A stretch of 64,000 nt of DNA from Arthrobacter bussei (GTDB lineage Bacteria; Actinomycetota; Actinomycetes; Actinomycetales; Micrococcaceae): assembly GCF_009377195.2 (NCBI RefSeq), contig NZ_VJXX01000005.1, positions 62,001-126,000 of the forward strand. The letters run 5' to 3'. Below the pieces are notes generated by a model, which ran no database searches, was not told where the DNA came from, and worked only from the letters and a program-made list of their open reading frames with translations. Numbering within the stretch: the stretch's first letter is position 1; every line of letters begins with the position of its first letter. Below are positions 49,342 to 58,374 of this stretch, one piece after another. A program made the translations under genes and the position numbers.

Positions 49342-50481
49342 GTGACCACCTATCCTCCCGCTCCGCTGCACCAGGGGAACGACGCTGGCCCCTTGGGGGA
49401 CGGGTTCCTGCGCGTCGCCCCGATCGGCCCCCTGGCCCTCGAGACCGGGGGCGCGCTGCCGGACGTGCAGCTCGCTTTCGAGACGTGGGGGGAGCTGGAT
49501 GCGGAGGCATCGAACGCGGTGCTGGTGCAGCACGCCCTCACGGGCAGCTCGCACGTCGCACGCGGTGCGTCCGAGGAGGAGGGCTGGTGGGATGCGCTCG
49601 TGGGTCCCGGGCGGACGGTGGACACGGACCGCTTCTTCGTGGTGTCGATCAACATGGTGGGCGGCTGCTACGGCTCGACGGGGCCGGCCAGCCTGGCGCC
49701 CGACGGCGCCCCCTGGGGCTCCCGTTTCCCGTTCGTCACCATCCGGGACGGGGTGCGGGCGGAGGCGTTGCTCGCCGACCAGCTCGGCATCCACCGCTGG
49801 CACTCGGTCCTCGGCGGGTCCATGGGCGGCGCGCGTGCCCTCGAGTGGGCCCTGATGTACCCGGACCGCGTGGAGCGGTGCGCCGTCATCGCCTGCACAG
49901 CCGCCAGTTCGGCCGAACAGATAGCGTTCGCCCAGGCACAGCTGCAGGCTATCCGCCTGGATCCCGCGTACCGCGGTGGCGACTACTACGACGGTCCGCA
50001 TCCGGATGCGGGCCTCGGGCTGGCGCGCCGCATCGCCCACATCACCTACCGCTCGGAAGGGGAGTTCGAGGCACGCTTCGGCCGGGCCGAGCAGGATGCA
50101 GAGCAACCCCTCGGTGCGGTGGTACCCGCCGACCGTGGGCGGTACCAGGTGGAGAGCTATCTCGACCACCAGGCCGAGAAGCTGGTGGACCGGTTCGATG
50201 CCAACAGCTACGTGATCCTGACGGAGGCGCTCATGAGCCACGACGCCGGCCGCGCCCGGGGGAGCCTCGCCGCCGCCCTCGCTGCCGCGCCGGCACAGTT
50301 CTTCGTCGCGGCGGTCGACTCCGACCGGCTGTACGTCCCAGGGCAGTCCCGTCGCCTGGCGGCGGGGCTGCCCGGGGAGGTGCCCGTCCACACGATCACC
50401 TCACCGGTGGGCCACGATGCCTTCCTCACGGAGATCCACCAGCTCGACGCGCAGTTGCGCACTGCCTTCTACGCGAAGTAG
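49342..50481 (+). CDS. metX: Homoserine O-acetyltransferase
   Basis: 379 aa. Alpha/beta hydrolase acyltransferase: HALTGSSHV, nucleophile S160 in LGGSMGGARALEW, and a late GHDAFLTE with the catalytic His. Activates homoserine with acetyl-CoA for MetY. GTG start, in operon with metY and therefore under the same riboswitch. Confidence 0.96.
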   Translation: MTTYPPAPLHQGNDAGPLGDGFLRVAPIGPLALETGGALPDVQLAFETWGELDAEASNAVLVQHALTGSSHVARGASEEEGWWDALVGPGRTVDTDRFFVVSINMVGGCYGSTGPASLAPDGAPWGSRFPFVTIRDGVRAEALLADQLGIHRWHSVLGGSMGGARALEWALMYPDRVERCAVIACTAASSAEQIAFAQAQLQAIRLDPAYRGGDYYDGPHPDAGLGLARRIAHITYRSEGEFEARFGRAEQDAEQPLGAVVPADRGRYQVESYLDHQAEKLVDRFDANSYVILTEALMSHDAGRARGSLAAALAAAPAQFFVAAVDSDRLYVPGQSRRLAAGLPGEVPVHTITSPVGHDAFLTEIHQLDAQLRTAFYAK

Positions 50482-50501
50482 AAATTTCGCGGCGGCAGCT
50501 G

Positions 50502-50530
50502 TTGGGTTTCTCCGTGCCTGCCCCTAGGCT
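50502..50530 (+). promoter_or_regulatory. Sigma-70-type promoter of the 80-aa gene
   Basis: TTGGGT, 17-bp spacer, TAGGCT; start codon ~90 nt downstream. Among the best-formed promoters in the window. Confidence 0.55.
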
Positions 50531-50619
50531 GGGAGCTAAGCCTGCTTATCGATTGCCGGCAGGCAAGCCCGGGACCCTGTCCCGCGCGCACCACACCGAC
50601 GGATGAAGAGGAGCTGTTC

Positions 50620-50862
50620 ATGGAACTGAGCACCATTGGCTGGAACCAGGAAGCACGCGACAAGATCCTGCTCGACGCCGACCGGGCGCTGCAGGGCGCG
50701 GTGAAGGAGGCGGCGGAGACCATGGACGGCAAGTCCCGCGACGAGGTCTACGAGTTCCTCTTCGAGAAGCTCAAGCCGCAGTTCGTCGACTTCAAGCCGG
50801 GGCCCGATCTCAGCGCCTGCGCGGACGCGGTCGCCAACGGCGAGGTCGCACTCGAGAGCTGA
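50620..50862 (+). CDS. Small hypothetical protein
   Basis: 80 aa, acidic, mostly helical, no membrane segment or signal peptide (MELSTIGWNQEARDKILLDA ... FLFEKLKPQFVDFKPGPDL). No family recognised. It has its own promoter (TTGGGT-N17-TAGGCT), a good ribosome site (GAAGAGGAG) and a perfect terminator hairpin after it, so it looks like a genuine single-gene transcript. Confidence 0.8.
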   Translation: MELSTIGWNQEARDKILLDADRALQGAVKEAAETMDGKSRDEVYEFLFEKLKPQFVDFKPGPDLSACADAVANGEVALES

Positions 50863-50922
50863 CTCCCGGGCGTCGCCCTCGGCGCCCATGAGACGCCGAT
50901 GAGGCACCCATGGGACGCCGGT

Positions 50923-50955
50923 GATGACCGGTCGGCTGCCGGCCGACCGGTCATC
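50923..50955. terminator. Perfect 14-bp hairpin terminator
   Basis: GATGACCGGTCGGC (50923-50936), 5-nt loop, GCCGACCGGTCATC (50942-50955). Between the 80-aa gene and the convergent GDSL gene. Confidence 0.85.
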
Positions 50956-51028
50956 GTCGTCTCCGGGACGCTGGGAAGGGTCGTCTCCGGGACGCTGGTC
51001 ATCGTCGTCGCCGGGACGCTGGGAAGGC
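50955..51028. repeat. Three direct repeats of ~17-24 bp
   Basis: CGTC(T/G)CCGGGACGCTGG occurs at ~50957, 50982 and 51005; two of the copies are followed by GAAGG. It directly follows the terminator hairpin and lies outside the coding sequences. Confidence 0.7.
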
Positions 51029-51090
51029 CGGACCCCGGGCCGACGAGAAAGGCGCGGCGGACGGTCCCGCGTGCCGGGGCGGACGGCGAG

Positions 51091-51972
51091 CTAGTCCGCG
51101 GCGCCCGGCGGCATGCCCGGTCCGAAGATCGGTGCCGGTTCGAGCCGCTTGGCGGTGACGCCGTCGCCCGAGGACTGGTGCCGCAGCCGGCGCAGGACCC
51201 ATGGTACGAAGTATTCGCGGGCCCACACGAGGTCCTCCGCGCGTGCGGCGCGCCAGGTGCGCGCCGGCAGCTCCTTGGGCTGCAGCGGCTCGAGGGTGTG
51301 CCTCACGGCGAGGGTGTCGAGGACCATCGCGGCGATGGTGTGGTGGCCGAGCGGGGAGAAGTGCAGCCTGTCCGTGGACCACATCTGCGGATCGAGCAGC
51401 TGCCGGAGCGCCCACATGTCCGCGATGACCGCCTCGTGCCGCGTCGCGATGGTGCGCAGGTTCTCGTTGTAGATCGCGGTCTTGGAGCGGATGCTTCCGA
51501 GGACGGTCTCGCGCACGTCCGGCCCGGTGAACAGCACCACGGTCGTCCCCGAACCGGCGAGGGTCCCGACGACGTCGTCGAGCTTGCTGGCGAGCAGGTC
51601 GGGATCGCCGCCCGGACGCAGCAGGTCGTTGCCGCCTGCCGAGATGGTGACGAGATCGGGACGCAGGGTGATCGCGGCGTCGACCTGCTGGTCGACGATC
51701 TGCTGGAGGAGGCGCCCGCGCACGGCGAGGTTCGCGTAGGCGAAGTTCGACTGGCCGCGCGCCAGTTCCTCGGCGACGCGGTCCGCCCAGCCGCGGTTCC
51801 CGCCGACGCTGGCCGGGTTCGGATCGCCGATCCCCTCGGTGAAGGAGTCCCCGAGTGCCACGTAGCGATGCCACGGGTGAGGCTCGGAGTTGAGGGTGGG
51901 GTCGATCATCGGGCCGTTCGGGATGGGCTGGGCGTTGCTCTGCGGGGGACCCCCGGTGTTCGCTGCACTCAC
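51091..51972 (-). CDS. SGNH/GDSL hydrolase
   Basis: 293 aa. SGNH signatures: YVALGDSFTEGIGDP (Ser), AGGNDLL (Asn) and DRLHFSPLGHH (Asp-His dyad). Likely a cytoplasmic esterase or lipase, as no signal peptide is seen. The GTG start at 51972 is supported by GACAAT exactly 6 nt upstream (leaderless pattern); an internal ATG at 51909 is the alternative. Confidence 0.9.
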   Translation of the reverse strand: MSAANTGGPPQSNAQPIPNGPMIDPTLNSEPHPWHRYVALGDSFTEGIGDPNPASVGGNRGWADRVAEELARGQSNFAYANLAVRGRLLQQIVDQQVDAAITLRPDLVTISAGGNDLLRPGGDPDLLASKLDDVVGTLAGSGTTVVLFTGPDVRETVLGSIRSKTAIYNENLRTIATRHEAVIADMWALRQLLDPQMWSTDRLHFSPLGHHTIAAMVLDTLAVRHTLEPLQPKELPARTWRAARAEDLVWAREYFVPWVLRRLRHQSSGDGVTAKRLEPAPIFGPGMPPGAAD

Positions 51973-52055
51973 CGCACCATTGTCACCGCTGCCGGCCGTC
52001 GGACACCAGCCATCCGGAGTGCAGGCAGTGATGGCCCCGTGACAGGATGGACGGC

Positions 52056-52736
52056 ATGACTGAATCCGCCTCCGGCACCGCCGCGCCCGAGCCACGCTCC
52101 TGGGAGCCGGTGGTCCTCTGGTCCAGGCCCGAGTCCGAGCGCGCCGGTACGCCCCTGCTGGTCCTGTTCCACGGCTACATGGCCGACGAGGAGGACCTCA
52201 TGGGCCTGACGGACCACCTGCCCGGTGAGTTCACCGTGGCCTCCGTGCGGGCGCCGCTGGCCGTGGGCCCCGGCTACTCGTGGTTCCCCCTGTCCCGTGA
52301 TGCCGACTACTCCGTGGAGCGCGTGGTCGCTGGTGTCGGTGCTGTCTCGGAGTGGCTCGACACCGCGCGCGACGTGCATACCAGCGTCAGCATCCTCGGG
52401 TTCTCGCAGGGGATGGCGGTGGCGACCTCGCTCCTGCGGCACCGACCGGCGGACTTCACCTGCGTCGTCGGGCTCTCCGGCTTCACCGTCCCCTCGGAGG
52501 GTCATGCGTTCTTCCGGGACGAGGACGCCGCTGCGACCCCCACGCCGTTCTTCTGGGGGCGCGACCAGGAGGACCAGGTCATCACTGCGGAGATGATCGA
52601 GGTCACCCATGCCTGGCTGACCACCCACACGAAACTGACGAAGATCCTCTACTCGAACATGTTCCACAGCATCAACGTGCAGGAGCTGGCCCATGTCCGC
52701 GAGTTCCTCGCGATGACGGTGCTCGGGAAGCGCTGA
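52056..52736 (+). CDS. Carboxylesterase/phospholipase-type alpha/beta hydrolase
   Basis: 226 aa. LLVLFHGYMADEEDLMGL (oxyanion region), nucleophile in SILGFSQGMAVATSLL, Asp in FFWGRDQEDQVI, His in MFHSINVQEL. Similar to YpfH/carboxylesterase-2 family. CAGGAT lies 7 nt before the ATG at 52056; an upstream ATG at 52047 is less likely. Divergent from the GDSL gene with 83 bp between. Confidence 0.9.
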   Translation: MTESASGTAAPEPRSWEPVVLWSRPESERAGTPLLVLFHGYMADEEDLMGLTDHLPGEFTVASVRAPLAVGPGYSWFPLSRDADYSVERVVAGVGAVSEWLDTARDVHTSVSILGFSQGMAVATSLLRHRPADFTCVVGLSGFTVPSEGHAFFRDEDAAATPTPFFWGRDQEDQVITAEMIEVTHAWLTTHTKLTKILYSNMFHSINVQELAHVREFLAMTVLGKR

Positions 52737-52834
52737 CGCCGAATCCGGACGCGGCGGGAGGACCACCGGGGACGACCCGGCGGCGACGGATGCGCCGTAG
52801 CCGCGCGGTGCGGACCACCCGCGTCGGGGAACCG

Positions 52835-53062
52835 TCAGCCGCGGGTGAGCCGCACCGTCTCGCCGTTGACGCTGATGGTGTCACCCGGGTGGAGCTGGCG
52901 TCCGCGCCGTTCCTCGATCTCCCCGTTCACGTGCACCAGCCCGTTGTCGATGAGGGTCTTCGCCTCCACGCCGTCCTCCGCGAGGGAGGCGAGCTTCAGC
53001 AGCTGCCCCAGGCGGATCATGTCATCCCGGATGGGCAGTTCTGTGCTGGAGTCGTCGGTCAT
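52835..53062 (-). CDS. Small S4-domain RNA-binding protein
   Basis: 75 aa, a single S4 domain: IRLGQLLKLASLAEDGVEAKTLIDNGLVHVNGEIEERRGRQLHPGDTI. YbcJ-like proteins of this size bind structured RNA or ribosomes. CATGAT lies exactly 6 nt before the ATG (leaderless pattern). Divergent from the YdcZ transporter with only 40 bp between them. Confidence 0.93.
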   Translation of the reverse strand: MTDDSSTELPIRDDMIRLGQLLKLASLAEDGVEAKTLIDNGLVHVNGEIEERRGRQLHPGDTISVNGETVRLTRG

Positions 53063-53090
53063 GCGTCCATCATGCCGGAAGCCGCCCGAC

Positions 53091-53096
53091 TAGGCT
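53091..53096 (+). promoter_or_regulatory. -10 element of the YdcZ gene (TAGGCT), leaderless
   Basis: TAGGCT ends exactly 6 nt before the GTG at 53103. The 40-bp divergent spacer holds back-to-back -10 elements for this gene and the S4 gene. Confidence 0.5.
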
Positions 53097-53102
53097 GTAC
53101 GG

Positions 53103-54065
53103 GTGTCCGACGCGCCTCTGCTCCCTCCCTCCGTCAGCTTTCCGCTCGCCCTCGCCGCGGGACTCGCGGTACCCGTCCAGGGCCGGATCAACGGTGCGCT
53201 CGGTACCGCCCTGGGGGACGGTATCGCCGCCGCCCTGATCAGTTTCGGCACCGGCCTCGTGGTGATGATCGTCATCACCCTGGCGCTGCCGTCCGCACGC
53301 GCCGGTGCGCTGCAGATCCTGCCCTCGGTGCGTGAGCGCCGGTTCCCGCCCTTCTACATCGCCGCCGGTGCGATCGGTGCGTTCTTCGTCTTCACGCAGT
53401 CCCTGACCATCGGGTTGATCGGCGTCGCCCTGTTCACCGTGGCCGCCGTGATGGGCCAGTCGCTGAGCGGACTCCTGGTGGACCGGGCCGGGATCGGACC
53501 GGGTGGGAAGCGGGCCGTCACCGCCATGCGCGTCATCGGCGTCGTCCTGACCGTCCTCTCCGTCGTCTGGGCCGTCTCGCCGCGGTTCGGGGGAGCCGGC
53601 GAGGTCTCCAGCTGGCTCCTGCCCGTCCTGCTGCCCGTCGCCGGAGGCGTGCTGCTCAGCTTCCAGCAGGCCATGAACGGCACGGCGTCCCTGCACTACG
53701 GCACGCCCCTCGCCGCGACCCTCATGAATTTCATCGCCGGGACGGCGGTCCTGCTGGCGGCCTGGCTGGTCAAGCTCGTGATCGCCGGACCGGGGAACCC
53801 CCTGCCCTCCGAGTGGTGGTACTACCTCGGCGGACCCATGGGGTGCGTCTTCATCGCCCTCGGCGCACTGCTGGTGCGGAGCCTCGGCGTCCTTCTCACC
53901 GGTCTGTGCATGATCGGCGGGCAGCTCGTCGGCTCGCTCCTGCTCGACCTCGTGGTCCCGGCGCCCGGGACCATCGTGGCCTTCGCGACCGTGGCAGGGA
54001 CCCTGCTGACGCTCGGCGCCATCATCCTGACGACGCTGCCCTGGCCGCGTCGCGTGAATCCCTGA
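53103..54065 (+). CDS. DMT-superfamily transporter, YdcZ (DUF606) type
   Basis: 320 aa, ~10 transmembrane helices in two DUF606-like halves, each with a conserved small-residue helix: LAAGLAVPVQGRINGALG (~18-35) and LLSFQQAMNGTASLHYGTPLAATLMNF (~180-205). Substrate unknown. It starts leaderless from TAGGCT; a hairpin follows. Confidence 0.9.
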   Translation: MSDAPLLPPSVSFPLALAAGLAVPVQGRINGALGTALGDGIAAALISFGTGLVVMIVITLALPSARAGALQILPSVRERRFPPFYIAAGAIGAFFVFTQSLTIGLIGVALFTVAAVMGQSLSGLLVDRAGIGPGGKRAVTAMRVIGVVLTVLSVVWAVSPRFGGAGEVSSWLLPVLLPVAGGVLLSFQQAMNGTASLHYGTPLAATLMNFIAGTAVLLAAWLVKLVIAGPGNPLPSEWWYYLGGPMGCVFIALGALLVRSLGVLLTGLCMIGGQLVGSLLLDLVVPAPGTIVAFATVAGTLLTLGAIILTTLPWPRRVNP

Positions 54066-54093
54066 GCCCGGGCCCCTGACCCCGCTGCACGCA

Positions 54094-54125
54094 GCAGGGG
54101 CTGCCCCGTCGGGAGCAGCCCCTGC
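54094..54125. terminator. 11-bp perfect hairpin terminator
   Basis: GCAGGGGCTGC (54094-54104), 10-nt loop, GCAGCCCCTGC (54115-54125). Between the convergent YdcZ and M28 peptidase genes. Confidence 0.78.
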
Positions 54126-54151
54126 CGATCGTGCTGGTCGTGCTGGTCGTG

Positions 54152-55777
54152 CTAGCGGTCCGCGACCTCGTGGTCGTGGTCGTGCTCCGGGTGGAGCCCG
54201 CCGCCACTCTCCGTTCCGCCGCCGAGGGGGTTGCCCTCGAAGCGGTCCTTCTTGCCCTTGCCCTTCACGGGAGTGCCGGCACCGTTCACGGCGAACGTGC
54301 TCGACGCGTAGGTCAAGGTCAGGTGCGCGACGGCGTCGCTCAGCTGGTCGAGGGCCTCGATGCTGAGATTGTTCGTGTCGTCGCATGCCGCGTGGTAGCA
54401 AGCGTCGTAGGGCGCGCCGGCCACTCCACCGAACAGGGCGGCCTGCTCGGGGGTCTTGATGCCCTCGGCCCCGGTGAAGAGGCCACCCGCGGGGACGCCC
54501 TCCGCGATGAAGGGTCCGTAGTCGCTCCTGCCGCTGAACGCGGTCTCACCCGAGGCAAGGCCCACCGAGGCGAAGTAGTCGTGGAAGTCCTGCTCAATTT
54601 GGCCCGATCCCTCAGGGCCGGCCGCCGCGTCGGGACCCACCGGGAAGGCGGAGTTGTCGCCGTCGTACACGAAGCGGCCGAAGTTCGGCGAGCCGATCAT
54701 GTCGAAGTTCAGGTAGAGGCCCACGCGATCGAGCTCATCCTTCTCCACGAGGTCGGCCACGTAGTACTCGGCGCCCAGCAGGCCCTCCTCCTCGGCACCC
54801 CACCACGCGAAGCGGACCTTGTTGGCCGTCCTGACCTTGGCCATGCCCTCCGCCACGGCGAGGATGCCGGCGCTGCCCGTCCCGTTGTCGTTGATCCCGG
54901 GTCCGGCGAGCACGCTGTCGAGGTGCGCTCCGACCATGACCACGTTGTCCGGGTCCCCGGTACCGGTCTCGGCGATGACGTTGTAGGTCTCTCGGTTCTC
55001 GGAGATGGTGTCGACGGCGACACGGCCGGTGACACCCTCGCCCAGGAGGTCGTTGCCGGCGGCGAAACTGGCTCCGACGACGGGGATGCCCACGAGGTCC
55101 GGTGCCCCCAACGTGCCGGCGACCGCGGCGGTGTTGCCGCCCACGCCGGTGTTGAAGATGATGACCGCCGTTGCGCCCGCGGCCTCGGCGTTGGCGGCCT
55201 TGATGGCGAAGGTGCAGCCGCCGCGCTGCACCAGCGCGATCGAGCCGGCCGTGAAGCCGGCGAAGTCCGTGGCCTCGCAGCCACTGGTGCCGGCCGCGCT
55301 CGCTGTTCCCGTGGTGTCCACCGTGCGGATCGCGCCGGAGACGTCTCCGGCGCCTGAGAACGTCATCGTGGCCACGTCCTCGGCGCCGTAGGAGACGTCG
55401 TCGGGCGTGGACTGCTCCAGCACGGCGGGGCTCAACTCGGCGAAGAACGGAAAGAGGAAGGACTGGACGGTCGGCGAGTAGCCCGCTGCCGTGAGCTTGC
55501 CCACGATGTAGTCGACGGATGCCGAAAAGCCCTCGGTGCCCGAGGCGCGGGTGTTTTCGTTGGCCTCGGCGATGGCGTCGAGGGCCGTGAGGTGCCCCAC
55601 CACCTTCTCGACCGTCACCGCCGTCCGAAGCTTCTTGGAGGAGTTGTTGGTGCTGTTGTCGAACGTCGGCGCGGCATTGGCCGCGAAGCTGCCGCTCGCC
55701 ACGAGGGCGAGGCTGCCGGCGAGGGCCAGCGCCGAGCGTCCGATGCGGGCGCGCGGGCGTACGAAGGAACGGGGCAT
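54152..55777 (-). CDS. Secreted M28 aminopeptidase with PA domain
   Basis: 541 aa. Sec signal peptide ~1-36 ending ANAAP. Zinc-aminopeptidase motifs: MVGAHLDSVLAGPGINDNGTGSAG (His, Asp), WWGAEEEGLLGAEYYV (Glu), a DMIG Asp and a late ACYHAACDDTNNL His. A protease-associated insert lies at ~130-250 (SIALVQRGGCTFAIKAANAEAAGA). The C-terminus has a His/Asp-rich tail (HPEHDHDHEVADR), possibly metal binding. Released or wall-bound peptidase for nutrition. Confidence 0.95.
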   Translation of the reverse strand: MPRSFVRPRARIGRSALALAGSLALVASGSFAANAAPTFDNSTNNSSKKLRTAVTVEKVVGHLTALDAIAEANENTRASGTEGFSASVDYIVGKLTAAGYSPTVQSFLFPFFAELSPAVLEQSTPDDVSYGAEDVATMTFSGAGDVSGAIRTVDTTGTASAAGTSGCEATDFAGFTAGSIALVQRGGCTFAIKAANAEAAGATAVIIFNTGVGGNTAAVAGTLGAPDLVGIPVVGASFAAGNDLLGEGVTGRVAVDTISENRETYNVIAETGTGDPDNVVMVGAHLDSVLAGPGINDNGTGSAGILAVAEGMAKVRTANKVRFAWWGAEEEGLLGAEYYVADLVEKDELDRVGLYLNFDMIGSPNFGRFVYDGDNSAFPVGPDAAAGPEGSGQIEQDFHDYFASVGLASGETAFSGRSDYGPFIAEGVPAGGLFTGAEGIKTPEQAALFGGVAGAPYDACYHAACDDTNNLSIEALDQLSDAVAHLTLTYASSTFAVNGAGTPVKGKGKKDRFEGNPLGGGTESGGGLHPEHDHDHEVADR

Positions 55778-55821
55778 GGGTGTCCTTTGGGTGCGAGCGG
55801 TCCGGACCGTCCGGACGCGGG

Positions 55822-55837
55822 AGTGACGTGGATCACA
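55822..55837. promoter_or_regulatory. CRP/GlxR-like site upstream of the M28 peptidase
   Basis: AGTGACGTGGATCACA resembles TGTGA-N6-TCACA with one mismatch. It lies 45 bp before the peptidase start. The 289-bp divergent gap to glyS also holds a TAGGCT (55954) that may serve glyS. Confidence 0.45.
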
Positions 55838-56066
55838 CGTCGGAGTGTGCTCAACCTAGGAAGCTTCGGCCGTTACGTCAAGGGGCTTCCCCCTGCCCCT
55901 CCGCGATCGGGTGCAGAGCCTGCCACCACCGCCGACGCCACGGCCCGACCCGGTAGGCTTGCCGGGTAGCTCTGGCGCCCCTGCGACGGGAGCGGACCAG
56001 CCTGCACCACGCGCCCCCCACCCGCGGACCGCACCCAGCGGCCTGCAGAGAACCGGAGAAGATCCC

Positions 56067-57455
56067 ATGGCAGCAGCCAAGTCAGCACTCGACCCCATCA
56101 TCTCGCTCGCCAAGCGGCGCGGCTTCGTCTTCCAGTCGGGCGAGATCTACGGCGGTTCCCGCTCGGCCTGGGACTACGGACCCCTCGGGGCCGAGTTCAA
56201 GGAGAACATCAAGCGGCAGTGGTGGCAGACGATGGTGCGCGGCCGGGAGGACGTCGTCGGCCTCGATTCCGCGGTCATCCTGCCCCGGCAGGTCTGGGAG
56301 GCCTCCGGCCACGTGGACGTCTTCAGCGACCCCCTCGTGGAGTGCCTCTCCTGCCACAAGCGGTACCGGGCGGACCACCTCGAGGAGGAGTACGAGGAGA
56401 AGAAGGGCCGCGCGCCCGAGAACGGCCTCAAGGACGTCACCTGTGCCAACTGCGGGACCAAGGGCCAGTGGACCGAACCGCAGGAGTTCTCCGGACTGCT
56501 GAAGACCTTCCTCGGACCGGTCGCGTCGGAGGAGGGCATGCACTACCTGCGTCCCGAGACCGCCCAGGGCATCTTCGTGAACTTCAACAATGTCCTGACG
56601 ACCGCGCGCAAGAAGCCGCCCTTCGGCATCGGCCAGATCGGCAAGAGCTTCCGCAACGAGATCACGCCCGGCAACTTCATCTTCCGCACCCGGGAGTTCG
56701 AGCAGATGGAGATGGAGTTCTTCGTCGAGCCCGGGACGGACGAGGAGTGGCACCGGTACTGGATCGACCAGCGTTTCGCCTGGTACACCGATCTCGGCAT
56801 CAGGGCGGACAACCTGCGCCTCTTCGAACACCCCCTCGAGAAGCTCAGCCACTACTCCAAGGGCACCACGGACATCGAGTACCGCTTCGGTTTCCAGGGC
56901 TCCGAATGGGGAGAGCTCGAGGGCATCGCGAACCGCACCGACTTCGACCTCTCGACGCACTCGAAGCACTCGGGTACCGACCTCGGCTACTTCAACCAGG
57001 CCACCAACGAGCGCTACACGCCCTTCGTGATCGAGCCCGCGGCCGGCCTCACCCGCTCCTTCATGGCGTTCCTCGTGGACGCCTACACGGAGGACGAGGC
57101 GCCGAACGCCAAGGGCGGGGTGGACAAGCGCACCGTCCTGAAGCTCGACCCCCGCCTCGCCCCGGTCAAGGCCGCCGTGCTGCCGCTCAGCCGCAACGAG
57201 GACCTGTCCCCGAAGGCGAAGGACCTTGCCGCGCAGCTCCGCAAGGGCTGGAACATCGACTTCGACGACGCCGGGGCCATCGGCCGCCGCTACCGGCGCC
57301 AGGACGAGATTGGGACTCCCTTCTGCATCACCGTGGACTTCGACACGCTCGATGACCAGGCCGTCACCATCCGCGAGCGTGACAGCATGGCGCAGGAGCG
57401 CGTGTCCCTCGACCAGGTGCAGGGATACCTCGCCGCACGCCTGATCGGAGCCTGA
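56067..57455 (+). CDS. glyS: Glycyl-tRNA synthetase (homodimeric type)
   Basis: 462 aa, class II synthetase of the alpha2 type used by actinobacteria. Motifs: [62 protein letters not shown], and a C-terminal anticodon-binding domain. ATG after ACCGGAGAAG. No T-box leader was found. A GNAT gene follows with a TGATG overlap. Confidence 0.97.
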   Translation: MAAAKSALDPIISLAKRRGFVFQSGEIYGGSRSAWDYGPLGAEFKENIKRQWWQTMVRGREDVVGLDSAVILPRQVWEASGHVDVFSDPLVECLSCHKRYRADHLEEEYEEKKGRAPENGLKDVTCANCGTKGQWTEPQEFSGLLKTFLGPVASEEGMHYLRPETAQGIFVNFNNVLTTARKKPPFGIGQIGKSFRNEITPGNFIFRTREFEQMEMEFFVEPGTDEEWHRYWIDQRFAWYTDLGIRADNLRLFEHPLEKLSHYSKGTTDIEYRFGFQGSEWGELEGIANRTDFDLSTHSKHSGTDLGYFNQATNERYTPFVIEPAAGLTRSFMAFLVDAYTEDEAPNAKGGVDKRTVLKLDPRLAPVKAAVLPLSRNEDLSPKAKDLAAQLRKGWNIDFDDAGAIGRRYRRQDEIGTPFCITVDFDTLDDQAVTIRERDSMAQERVSLDQVQGYLAARLIGA

Positions 57456-58366
57456 TGGCCCTCGAGTACCGCGCCTGGCAGGAGGGCGACGACCTCGAGC
57501 TCATCCAGCTCTGGGGTGGCCCCGAATCCGCGACGTCGGAGCAGTTCCGTGGGTCCTTCAGGCCGCCGGCGGAGGAGCCCTGGAACCGCTGCATCACCGT
57601 GGTGGACCAGGGCGTGCCCGTCGCGGCCGGCTGCGTCTACGGTGCGGCACTGCACCCCGACAGGCTCTGGTGCTACATCGAGGTCGCGGCGGACCACCGG
57701 CGTACGGGCGTCGGCTCCACGCTCCTCACGATGCTCCAGCACGAGGCCGCGGCGTCGCCGTCGGGCATCACGGCCCTCCGGTCGAAGGTGACGCCGGGGA
57801 CCACCGGGGCGGCGTTCGCGCAGGCCACCGGATTCGGCGCGCTGCAGCGCTCGCGGCTCGTCGTCATCGGGCCCGGCGCCCTCGCCGCCCCAGCGCTCGA
57901 TGACGCCGCGGGTCCCCAACTGGAGGAGGCGGCGACCGGATCGGTGGAACTCACCCGGGCGCTCACGGCCTTCTACGAGTCCGTCCATGTCTGGGACCGC
58001 GCCGAGCTCAGCCTCGGCAGGGCCCAGCAGCTCTTCCTCGGTGATGCCAGCGGAGCCGGCGGGGCGATCGTGCTCCGGGACCGGCCGAAGGCCGACGGCG
58101 GCGCGATCGCGACCTTTGCGGTCAGCTACACGCAGGCGCGCACGGACGACCCCGCGGACGTGCTGCTCGGCTACGACACCTCGCTCCCGCCCGCGGAGCA
58201 GCAGGCCGCGGTGGCCACGATGATCGCGATGCTGGTGCACCAGTACCCCATCCAGCTGGAGGTCGACGACGCCATGGAGGCCCTCGTCGCCGTCGTCGAG
58301 CCCCTGCTCGCCACGGGCGCCGCGCAGCTCGCCGGACCCGAGACGCTGGTCGTCGCAACCGCCTGA
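57455..58366 (+). CDS. GNAT-family N-acetyltransferase
   Basis: 303 aa. One clear acetyl-CoA loop in the N-terminal half (IEVAADHRRTGVGSTLLTMLQHE) and a more degenerate C-terminal half (FAVSYTQARTDDPADVLLGYDT), so a tandem-GNAT arrangement is possible. Substrate unknown. Coupled to glyS (TGATG). Confidence 0.88.
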   Translation: MALEYRAWQEGDDLELIQLWGGPESATSEQFRGSFRPPAEEPWNRCITVVDQGVPVAAGCVYGAALHPDRLWCYIEVAADHRRTGVGSTLLTMLQHEAAASPSGITALRSKVTPGTTGAAFAQATGFGALQRSRLVVIGPGALAAPALDDAAGPQLEEAATGSVELTRALTAFYESVHVWDRAELSLGRAQQLFLGDASGAGGAIVLRDRPKADGGAIATFAVSYTQARTDDPADVLLGYDTSLPPAEQQAAVATMIAMLVHQYPIQLEVDDAMEALVAVVEPLLATGAAQLAGPETLVVATA

Positions 58367-58374
58367 CCGGGGCG

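Noticed and set aside
50472-50491. CGCGAA/TTCGCG hairpin at the metX stop
   Set aside because: Only 6 bp and overlapping the stop codon; too weak to call as a terminator.
55855-56066. T-box leader before glyS
   Set aside because: No T-box consensus (TGGNACCGCG) or specifier-loop structure is visible.
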